Below, piece by piece: positions 54,111 through 64,000 of a stretch of 64,000 nt of DNA (position 1 is the first letter of the stretch; every line of letters starts with the position of its first letter). The translations under genes and the position numbers were made by a program. A model generated the notes under the pieces. That model saw only the letters and a list, made by a program, of their open reading frames with translations, was not told the DNA's origin and ran no database searches. Origin of the DNA: Pleurodeles waltl (Eukaryota > Chordata > Amphibia > Caudata > Salamandridae); contig NC_090438.1 of NCBI RefSeq assembly GCF_031143425.1, forward strand, positions 771,601,138-771,665,137, in the 5' to 3' direction.

Positions 54111-56791
54111 TGTAAGGAAATGCCTCCTTGGCATGGTTGCCCCCTGACTTTTTGCCTTTGCTGATGCTATGTTTACAATTGAAAGTGTGCTGAGGCCTGC
54201 TAACCAGGCCCCAGCACCAGTGTTCTTTCCCTAACCTGTACTTTTGTATCCACAATTGGCAGACCCTGGCATCCAGATAAGTCCCTTGTAACTGGTACTT
54301 CTAGTACCAAGGGCCCTGATGCCAAGGAAGGTCTCTAAGGGCTGCAGCATGTCTTATGCCACCCTGGAGACCTCTCACTCAGCAGAGACACACTGCTTGC
54401 CAGCTTGTGTGTGCTAGTGAGGACAAAACGAGTAAGTCGACATGGCACTCCCCTCAGGGTGCCATGCCAGCCTCTCACTGCCTATGCAGTATAGGTAAGA
54501 CACCCCTCTAGCAGGCCTTACAGCCCTAAGGCAGGGTGCACTATACCATAGGTGAGGGTACCAGTGCATGAGCATGGTACCCCTACAGTGTCTAAACAAA
54601 ACCTTAGACATTGTAAGTGCAGGGTAGCCATAAGAGTATATGGTCTGGGAGTTTGTCAAACACGAACTCCACAGCACCATAATGGCTACACTGAAAACTG
54701 GGAAGTTTGGTATCAAACTTCTCAGCACAATAAATGCACACTGATGCCAGTGTACATTTTATTGTAAAATACACCACAGAGGGCACCTTAGAGGTGCCCC
54801 CTGAAACTTAACCGACTATCTGTGTAGGCTGACTAGTTTTAGCAGCCTGCCACAAACCGAGACATGTTGCTGGCCCCATGGGGAGAGTGCCTTTGTCACT
54901 CTGAGGCCAGTAACAAAGCCTGCACTGGGTGGAGATGCTAACACCTCCCCCAGGCAGGAATTGTCACACCTGGCGGTGAGCCTCAAAGGCTCACCTCCTT
55001 TGTGCCAACCCAGCAGGACACTCCAGCTAGTGGAGTTGCCCGCCCCCTCCGGCCAGGCCCCACTTTTGGCGGCAAGGCCGGAGAAAATAATGAGAAAAAC
55101 AAGGAGGAGTCACTGGCCAGTCAGGACAGCCCCTAAGGTGTCCTGAGCTGAAGTGACTCTAACTTTTAGAAATCCTCCATCTTGCAGATGGAGGATTCCC
55201 CCAATAGGGTTAGGATTGTGACCCCCTCCCCTTGGGAGGAGGCACAAAGAGGGTGTACCCACCCTCAGGGCTAGTAGCCATTGGCTACTAACCCCCCAGA
55301 CCTAAACACGCCCTTAAATTTAGTATTTAAGGGCTACCCTGAACCCTAGAAAATTAGATTCCTGTAACTACAAGAAGAAGGACTGCCTAGCTGAAAACCC
55401 CTGCAGAGGAAGACCAGAAGACGACAACTGCCTTGGCTCCAGAAACTCACCGGCCTGTCTCCTGCCTTCCAAAGATCCTGCTCCAGCGACGCCTTCCAAA
55501 GGGACCAGCGACCTCGACATCCTCTGAGGACTGCCCCTGCTTCGAAAAGACAAGAAACTCCCGAGGACAGCGGACCTGCTCCAAGAAAAGCTGCAACTTT
55601 GTTTCCAGCAGCTTTAAAGAACCCTGCAAGCTCCCCGCAAGAAGCGTGAGACTTGCAACACTGCACCCGGCGACCCCGACTCGGCTGGTGGCGATCCAAC
55701 ACCTCAGGAGGGACCCCAGGACTACTCTAAGACTGTGAGTACAAAAACCTGTCCCCCCGGAGCCCCCACAGCGCCGCCTGCAGAGGGAATCCCGAGGCTT
55801 CCCCTGACCGCGACTCTTTGAATCCTAAGTCCCGACACCTGGGAGAGACCCTGCACCCGCAGCCCCCAGGACCTGAAGGACCGGACTTTCACTGGAGGAG
55901 TGACCCCCAGGAGTCCCTCTCCCTTGACCAAGTGGAGGTTTCCCCGAGGAACCCCCCCCTTGCCTGCCTGCAGCGCTGAAGAGATCCCTAGATCTCCCAT
56001 TGACTTCCATTACAAACCCGACGCTTGTTTCTACACTGCACCCGGCCGCCCCCGCGCTGCTGAGGGTGAAATTTCTGTGTGGGCTTGTGTCCCCCCCGGT
56101 GCCCTACAAAACCCCCCTGGTCTGCCCTCCGAAGACGTGGGTACTTACCTGCAAGCAGACCGGAACCGGGGCACCCCCTTCTCTCCATTCTAGCCTATGT
56201 GTTTTGGGCACCACTTTGAACTCTGCACCTGACCGGCCCTGAGCTGCTGGTGTGGTGACTTTGGGGTTGCTCTGAACCCCCAACGGTGGGCTACCTTGGA
56301 CCAAGAACTAAGCCCTGTAAGTGTCTTACTTACCTGGTTAACCTAACAAATACTTACCTCCCCTAGGAACTGTGAAAATTGCAGTGTCCACTTTTAAAAC
56401 AGCTATTTGTGAATAACTTGAAAAGTATACATGCAATTTTGATGATTTGAAGTTCTTAAAGTACTTACCTGCAATACCTTTCAAATGAGATATTACATGT
56501 AAAATTTGAACCTGTGGTTCTTAAAATAAACTAAGAAAAGATATTTTTCTATACAAAACCTATTGGCTGGATTTGTCTCTGAGTGTGTGTACCTCATTTA
56601 TTGTCTATGTGTATGTACAACAAATGCTTAACACTACTCCTTGGATAAGCCTACTGCTCGACCACACTACCACAAAATAGAGCATTAGTATTATCTCTTT
56701 TTGCCACTATCTTACCTCTAAGGGGAACCCTTGGACTCTGTGCATGCTATTCCTTACTTTGAAATAGCACATACAGAGCCAACTTCCTACA
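54111..56791 (+). repeat. Gmr1-like LTR 4
   Basis: This 2681-bp LTR ends CTTCCTACA against the right ACAGT duplication. Private changes include GCAGAGACAC near 54385, GACGTGGG near 56136, and a 2-bp deletion (TTGCAGTGTCC) near 56382. Confidence 0.95.
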
Positions 56792-58744
56792 ACAGTGAAA
56801 ACACACTGATTAAAAAGTAATGCAAAGCAAGAAGTAAAAAAGAAAGGTGAAAAAAGGGAGATATCCCATTAGCAATTGATCAAACAAACCTCTGCCTTAT
56901 TGCGCCACTAATAATGTGGAAATTGAACATCATACAAAGTAATACTTCCATAGAATCCTTACAACCATGTACAGGCTCAAAATAGCCATTCTCAGATAAG
57001 GCTAGGTCATATTGCATATATCTGAAGTAGCAAATTTACACGTTACAATGTTATAAAACCTGATTACATTGTGTGTATCTGAAGTGGCAGTAAAACAGTA
57101 CACTAATATCGATTCGTTGAGATGGATCAAATGTCATCTTGTCTAAAGCAAAGTGTATCCATGAGTAATCCAAAACTACAGAAAAAATGAAAGAAAGGGT
57201 GGGGGGCAGAGGTTCACATTTCAATTAGATAGCATACCAATTAAACAAATAAAGATGGAAAATTAAGAATCAAACTCTAATAACATAGATAAATACATGA
57301 ATAAATCATAATCAGATCCGGAAGTGTTCAATTTCACAGAATTACTCAGGGTGCACATACAGCTCTTCATCCATAAACATCAAAGAACCCATCTCCGTAG
57401 TCAACTTTGATTCTTTTCTCTGGAGTGTCATCACTCTACCCCCCCTCGGGTTTTTAGGTATTCATTCAATGCCACCAAAGTTTGCTTGCTTCTAATTCCC
57501 TTTGTGTAAAATTAAAGTGCTTTGCTGTGCTATATCTGTGATCATTAATGGTTATAGCACACCAATGTCCTAGGATCCGTTTTTTCACAGTGAAGATGGT
57601 GAATCCTATATACCATTTCTTACAAGGTAAGATAATACCATTTACTACAAAATCTGTTTTGCAGGTGAACATCTTAGTAATTTTCCACATTTTACGTCCA
57701 TGATTTAGGGTAATCTCCTGTATATATACTGGCTATAGTTACAAGCTTGACATAGGCCGTAGCATCTAAAGCCAGATCATTGCGGTAGCCAAGTCCCTGA
57801 TTTGGGTGCCATATCCCTGTGGACCAACAAATACCACAAATACATGTTTCTCTGAGACGAGAGAGTCATGGATGTGTCCAGACTTTCTCCTTAAAAATGT
57901 GATCACCCCAAGGTATTTCCCATCTGCTCCTCAAAAGTTGTTTATGTTGTTTGGTGATGAAGTGAACAGGTTCATGCTTGTCACTAAATTTACTAGTGGA
58001 TTTGAAAAGTGTCTGTTCTCCGTTCATCATATCTGCTCCAATACCTGCTTTTCTCAATGCCTTGTGGGTTACCCTCTCTTTCTCAATTTCTTAATCATCT
58101 GGGATTTGGTCCACTGATATTCTTCCTCTTTAGTACAGTTTCTCTTAGCTTGAAGGAATTCACTATAAGGAGAAGGTCCTTCGGCCAGCCCCCCTCTGTT
58201 CTGGTTGCTCCCCAGCAGTCTCCAGAGTCCTCCTCTGCTCTTCACCACCCCTGCTGAGAGCACTTTCACTGAGTGCCTTTCACTGCCCCTGGTCACTGCG
58301 TTCCTACTTGTGTCTCTGTTTGTGATTTTTTCACGTACCCCCCTCTGCTCTTTTCCTTCGTGTTGCTCTGTGCTCTTTTGCCGTTGTTTCTCTGTTTTGT
58401 GGCTTTTTCCCTGTGCTCACTCTGCACTTTCCCTCCGTGTTTGCGTTGTGCTCTTTTGCTGTTGTCTCCCTCTTTTGTGGCTTTTTCTCCAAGCCCATTC
58501 TGCTCTTTTCCTCTGTTGCTCTACCTTAGTGCTGGGTAGCAGTTTTTTGCTCTCTTGTACTTTTATCTTTGTTCTCGCTGCTTTCTCTCTGCATTGCTCC
58601 CACTACCTTCCTGCTCTTTTTTCCCACCCGCCACCAGCCCACCCACTCCCACCCAATGCCACTCCCACCCCCGGACCTACTTAATGGCAGCTGCAGCAGA
58701 ACCCCATTGAGAAGGTCCTTGGGCCATCTGCCCCCTCGCCATTC
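56792..58744 (+). repeat. 3.75 kb array unit B, right fragment
   Basis: Continues unit B from the right target duplication with GAAAACACACTGATT, matching unit A from about 27080. It contains the Penelope-like remnant and the pyrimidine-rich block. Confidence 0.92.
57466..58135 (-). pseudogene. Penelope-like element remnant, unit B
   Basis: This has the same broken RT-C-terminus, cysteine linker and GIY-YIG tail as in unit A. The endonuclease part is at 57690-57466 (CKKWYIGFTIF, KKRILGH, KAKHF retained) and the RT end at 58057-57866. Residue differences from unit A are few, so the array was duplicated long after the element decayed, or has been homogenised. Confidence 0.65.
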
Positions 58745-59729
58745 GTCTTGTTCTTTAGTCAAAGGTTCTCCCTTTAAGTTAAAAAAACGCCCATCGCATT
58801 TCAGTCACCCGGACCTTGAACTCTTAGTCCCTTTTTCGTGTTTATACACAAAACAAAAGTGTGCTGTGCCATTCTGCTCAACATTGTACTAAATGCTATT
58901 AATGCGCAAAAAGTAGTTAGAAATACCTTATCCAAATATATTCATCAAAGAAGAGCATGAATGTTGTACAAATCAGAATTACAAAATTTACACATCCTAA
59001 TTTTCCCACTGTGTCTATTTGCAATACATATACTTTTTCTCATTGCATTGTGGTATTTGTAGTCTATTTTCCATTGATATACTAACTACAAGGGAATTTT
59101 CTATTGTGGATTACCATAACTATTAATTTGTATATTAATGTAAACATGTGATTCACGCGTGAGCACATGTCATAATTAAAAGATATATGATTGATTATTG
59201 GTATTAGTACCCTATTACTATTATGTATAAATATCAATCATTATGTGTACCTCATAATTCTACGTCTTCCTCTTAATTGACCATGTGCTACAATTTATAC
59301 ATTTATTGAAACTCCTGTGCCTCACAGTTAACAATAACAACAGTTAACCTAATAGTTCTCTATCACCACGATTTTGCAATTCCTTATTCTGGTATGTCCA
59401 CCTATTTTATTTAATAGTAAAACATAACCTGGCAGGGGCGCAAATTATAGTTACCTTAGCGCATGTGTCCTGCGGACACCCCTGGCCCCCAAGGACCCCC
59501 ATCTTCCTGCGGCAAGATAGTACAAAATAATAGTGGGTCCTGCAGACCCCCCCATGCCCTATGGACCACCTCCTCCCTGTGGCCAAATCGAAAGAAGCCA
59601 TACATGGCCATGGGGACAGCCACTCCCTTAGGGCAGAATCCTGCTACCTCCTGAGGTGCCCACCCTCGGGAGGCAGCTGTTTCCCTTTGTATGGCAGAAG
59701 CTGACATCTTCCACCAAGCAAAAGCAAAC

Positions 59730-59785
59730 ACTCCACTTTCAGCAAGTGGGAGATTTAAAAATGCTCCCTTTTACTGAAAGTGGAG
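59730..59785. repeat. Hairpin-forming inverted repeat in array unit C
   Basis: The outer arms CTCCACTTTCAG and CTGAAAGTGGAG pair. The inner stem is shortened to GGGAG/CTCCC. Confidence 0.75.
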
Positions 59786-61212
59786 GGTTTTTTATGATCT
59801 CTTTGCCTGCTGCTACCTGTGCAGCCCCCCTAAACATATATTTAATGGTCCAAATGGTAGTGTAGCCCACTTAGAGAATCAATGTTGTCAAAATTCCATC
59901 AGTTTGAAGTCAGGCGTAAAGTCTTTCCAGCATTATTTTCGAATAGGTTTCATTTATTTATAATATCAAAGCTTGAATGTCGTAGCATTCCACATGAAAG
60001 TTCTTGAAGCAAAAGATACATTCTTGGTGGGACTTCCATTTTTCAATTAATGCAGTCAGTCAAAATAGTAAGGTTATGGAGTAAAGTCTTTTCTATTCGG
60101 TGCAGCGTTTTAGTCCAGCGCCATTTTGAAGTGAAAGTTATATTTAATGGTGCCTCTTTTAGGCTCCAAACCCCTTCCCCTCTGCATGGTGCAGTGTGTG
60201 GAGCTTAAAGAGGGTTGACTGCAGGGCCTGGCCATAGGCCAAGCCCTGTGGCCAATTCCTGCTTCGCACAGTCAAAGGCACTGCATGGCAGGGGTTTTGT
60301 GTGGGTATAAGTCGTTGTCCGCCCTGTGGACAAACACCGCTGCGTATGGCCAAAGGCTGTGCGCGTTGTGGGGTTCGGTGGTCATACGGGGTTGGCTGCA
60401 GGGTTATAGTTTTTTTTTAACATCAAATACTTTTATTCTCCCACCTGATATTGTGTTTCAACCATCACTGTCTTGAACACATGACCAGGGCAGCCATTAC
60501 AAACACATTATATAGTAGTGTCACAATCTACGTTACAGTGGACAGTGAAAACACACTGATTAAAAAGTAATGCAAAGTAAGAAGTAAAAAAGAAAGGTGA
60601 AAAAAGGGAGGCATCCCATTAGCAATTGATCAAACAAACCTCTGCCTTATACCACCACTAATAATGTGGAAATTGAACGTCATACAAAGTAAGACTTCCA
60701 TAGAATCCTTACACCCATGTACAGGCTCAAAATGGCCATTCTCAGATAAGGCTAGGTCATATTGCATATATCTGAAGTAGCAAATTTACACGTTACAACG
60801 TTATAAAACCTGATTACATCGTGTGTATCTGAAGTGGCATTAAAACAGTACACTAATATCGATTCGTTGAGATGGATCAAATGTCACATTGTCTAAAGCA
60901 AAATGTATCCATCAGTAATCCAAAACTACAGAAAAAATGAAAGAAAGGGTGGGGGGCAGAGGTTCAAATTTCAATTAGATAGCATACCAATTAAACAAAT
61001 AAAGATGGAAAATTAAAAATCAAACTCTAATAACATAGATAAATACATGAATAAATCATAATCAGATCCGGAAGTGTTCAATTTCACAGAATTACTCAGG
61101 GTGCACATACAGCTCTTCATCCATAAACATCAAAGAACCCATCTCCGTAGTCAACTTTGATTCCTTTCTCTGGAGTGTTATCACTCTACCCAACCTCGGG
61201 TTTTTAGGTATT

Positions 61213-61885
61213 CATTCAATGCCACCAAAGTTTGCTTGCTTCCAATTCCCTTTGTGTAAAATTAAAGTGGTTTGCTGTGCTATATCTGTGATCATTAATG
61301 GTTATAGCACACCAATGTCCTAGGATCCGTTTTTTCACAGTGAAGATGGTAAATCCTATATACCATTTCTTACAAGGTCAGATAATACCATTTACTCCAA
61401 AATCTGTTTTGCAGGTGAACAGCTTAGTTATTTTCCACCTTTTACGTCCATGATTTAGGGTAATCTCCTGTATATATACTGGCTATAGTTACATGCTTGA
61501 CATAGGCCGTAGCATCTAAAGCCAGATCCTTGCGGTAGCCAAGTCCCTGATTTGGGTGCCAGATCCCTGTGGACCAACAAATACCACAAATACATGTTTC
61601 TCTGAGACGAGAGAGTCATGGATGTGTCCAGACTTTCTCCTTAAAAATGTGATCTCCCCAAGGTATTTCCCCTCTGCTCCTCAAAAGTTGTTTATGTTGT
61701 TTGGTGATGAAGTGAACAGGTTCATGCTTGTCACTAAATTTACTAGTGGATTTGAAAAGTGTCTGTTCTCCGTTCATCATATCTGCTCCAATACCTGCTT
61801 TTCTCAATGCCTTGTGGGTTACCCTCTCTTTCGCAATTTCTTAATCATCTGGGATTTGGTCCACTGATATTCTTCCTCTTTAGTA
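61213..61885 (-). pseudogene. Penelope-like element remnant, unit C
   Basis: Homologous to the remnants in units A and B at the same offset. The RT-C-terminal piece is readable at 61807-61616. The endonuclease piece is present at nucleotide level (about 61440-61213) but more disrupted. No function is expected. Confidence 0.6.
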
Positions 61886-62494
61886 CAGTTTCTCTTAGCT
61901 TGAAGGAATTCACTATAAGGAGAAGGTCCTTTGGCCAGCCCCCCTCTGTTCTGGTTGCTCCCCAGCAGTCTCCAGAGTCCTCCTCTGCTCTTCACCACCC
62001 CTGCTGAGAGCACTTTCACTGAGTGCCTTTCACTGCCCCTGGTCACTGCGTTCCTACTTGTGTCTCTGTTTGTGATTTTTTCACGTACCCCCCTCTGCTC
62101 TTTTCCTTCGTGTTGCTCTGTGCTCTTTTGCCGTTGTCTCTCTGTTTTGTGGCTTTTTCCCTGTGCTCACTCTGCACTTTCCCTCCGTGTTTGCGTTGTG
62201 CTCTTTTGCTGTTGTCTCCCTCTTTTGTGGCTTTTTCTCCAAGCCCATTCCGCTCTTTTCCTCTGTTGCTCTACCTTAGTGCTGGGTAGCAGTTTTTTGC
62301 TCTCTTGTACTTTTATCTTTGTTCTCGCTGCTTTCTCTCTGCATTGCTCCCACTACCTTCCTGCTCTTTTTTCCCACCTGCCACCAGCCCACCCACTCCC
62401 ACCCAATGCCACTCCCACCCCCGGACCTACTTAATGGCAGCTGCAGCACAACCCCATTGAGAAGGTCCTTGGGCCATCTGCCCCCTCGCCATTC

Positions 62495-64000
62495 GTCTTG
62501 TTCTTTAGTCAAAGGTTCTCCCTTTAAGTTAAAAAAACGCCCATCGCATTTCAGTCACTCGGACCTTGAACTCTTAGTCCCTTTTTAGTGTTTATACACA
62601 AAACAAAAGTGTGCTGTGCCATTCTGCTCAACATTGTACTAAATGCTATTAACGCGCAAAAAGTAGTTAGAAATACCTTATCCAAATATATTCATCAAAG
62701 AAGAGCATGAATGTTGTACAAATCAGTATTACAAAATTTACACATCCTAATTTTCCCACTGTGTCTATTTGCAATACATATACTTTTTCTCATTGCATTG
62801 TGGTATTTGTAGTTTATTTTCCATTGATATACTAACTACAAGGGAATTTTCTATTGTGGATTACCATAACTATTAATTTGTATATTAATGTAAACATGTG
62901 ATTCACGCGTGAGCACATGTCATAATTAAAAGATATATGAGTGATTATTGGTATTAGTACCATATTGCTATTATGTATAAATATCAATCATTATGTGTAC
63001 CTCATAATTCTACGTCTTCCTCTTAATTGACCATGTGCTCCAATTTATACATTTATTGAAACTCCTGTGCCTCACAGTTAACAATAACAACAGTTAACCT
63101 AATAGTTCTCTATCACCACGATTTTGTAACTCCTTATTCTGGTATGTCCACCTATTTTATTTAATAGTAAAACATAACCTGGCAGGGGCGCCAGTTATAG
63201 TTACCTTAGTGCATGAGTCCTGCGGACACCCCTGGGCCCCAAGGACCACCATCTCCCTGCGGCAAGATAGTACAAAATAATAGTGGGTCCTGCAGACCCC
63301 CCAGGCCCTATGGACCACCTCCTCCCTGTGGCCAAATAGAAAGAAGCCATACATGGGCCTGGGTTCAGCCACCCCCTTAGGGCAGGCTCCTGCTACCTCC
63401 TGAGGTGCCCACCCTCGGGAGGCAGCTGTTTCCCTTTGTATGGCAGAAGCTGACATCTTCCACCAAGCAAAAGCAAACACTCCACTTTCAGCAAGTGGAA
63501 GATTTAAAAATGCTCCCTTTTACTGAAAGTGGAGTTTTTTTTATCTCTTTGCCTGCTGCTACCTGTGCAGCCCTCCTAAACATAAATTTAATGGTCCAAA
63601 TGGTAGTGTAGCCCGGTCAGAGAATCAATGTTGGCAAAATTCCATCAGTTTGAAGTCAAGCGTAAAGTCTTTCCAGCATTATTTTCGAATAGGTTTAATC
63701 TATTTATAATATCAAAACTTGAATGTCGTAACGTTCCACATGAAAGATCTTGAAGCAAAAGATACATTCTTGGTGGGACTTCCATTTTTCAATTAAAGCA
63801 GTCAGTCGAAATAGTAAGGTTATGGAGTAAAGTCTTTTTCTATTGGGTACGGCGTTTTAGTCCAGCACCATTTTGAAGTGAAAGTTATATTTAATGGTGC
63901 CTCTTTTAGGCTCCAAACCCCTTCCCCTGTGCATGGTGAGGTGTGTGGAGCTTAAAGGGGGTTGCCTGCAGGGCCTGGCCGTAGGCCAAGCCCTGTGGCC
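62495..64000 (+). repeat. 3.75 kb array unit D, truncated by the window edge
   Basis: The first about 1.5 kb of a further unit is present, including the GC-rich segment and hairpin (63479-63535). The array continues to the right of the window. Confidence 0.92.

Larger units (their letters stand above)
30828..56791 (+). mobile_element. Gmr1-like Ty3/Gypsy retrotransposon as a tandem array: four LTRs, three internal regions
   Basis: The order is LTR1 (30828-33510), int1 (33511-38589), LTR2 (38590-41272), int2 (41273-46351), LTR3 (46352-49031), int3 (49032-54110), LTR4 (54111-56791). Periods are 7762 and 7759 bp. A single 5-bp duplication, ACAGT (30823-30827 and 56792-56796), flanks the whole 26 kb. 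The uninterrupted site is seen in unit A (GGACAGTGAAAACAC near 27075), so this is one insertion later expanded. Each internal region has a primer site, one 1592-codon frame with integrase before reverse transcriptase (the Gmr1 order), and a G9 tract. Confidence 0.95.
58745..62494 (+). repeat. 3.75 kb array unit C, complete (3750 bp)
   Basis: This is the only unit in the window not split by an insertion. It starts GTCTTGTTCTTTAGTC. The subregions keep the order seen in unit A: AT-rich, GC-rich with hairpin (59730-59785), mixed, AT-rich, Penelope-like remnant, pyrimidine-rich. Confidence 0.93.

Overview
The window looks like part of a very large, repeat-saturated vertebrate genome. A urodele amphibian (newt or salamander type) is my best guess. 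This is inference, resting on long-LTR Gmr1-like Gypsy elements, a Harbinger-like terminus beginning GGCCCTCA, a gamma/epsilon-type endogenous retrovirus and Penelope-like remnants. I see no host gene, tRNA, rRNA, CRISPR array or bacterial-type operon. Almost everything that can be assigned is mobile DNA, much of it nested.

Layout. (1) 1-1728: right part of a Harbinger-like DNA transposon with a two-exon MYB/SANT-like gene on the minus strand. (2) 1729-7792: unassigned AT-rich DNA with two diverged copies of one interspersed repeat, a degenerate 131-138 bp tandem repeat, a TA microsatellite and a GC-rich tandem repeat of about 70 bp. (3) 7793-64000: a head-to-tail array of about 3.75 kb units (A, B, C and partial D), each carrying a decayed Penelope-like element tail on the minus strand. 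Two large insertions split this array. (3a) In unit A, a minus-strand endogenous retrovirus (7840-25328; 1.58 kb LTRs, 4-bp duplication CGCC) has lost most of gag and pol, carries an inverted RNase H segment, and has its env split by a second element. (3b) That second element (10446-18619; 5-bp duplication CAGTG) is a non-autonomous LTR retrotransposon. Its single long reading frame has a Gag-like head and about a dozen 37-residue repeats. (3c) In unit B, a Gmr1-like Ty3/Gypsy retrotransposon (30828-56791; 5-bp duplication ACAGT) is present as LTR-int-LTR-int-LTR-int-LTR: three complete internal regions sharing four LTRs.

How the parts relate. The target duplications give a relative history: the 3.75 kb array came first, then the retrovirus and the Gypsy element entered separate units, and the non-autonomous element entered the retroviral env. 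The Gypsy copies each have one uninterrupted 1592-codon Gag-PR-IN-RT-RNaseH frame and are the only apparently coding-competent elements here. The non-autonomous element shares with them an unusual primer-binding site and a similar Gag N-terminus, so its mobilisation in trans by a Gmr1-like relative is plausible. All coordinates and motif positions were read by hand; no database search was run.
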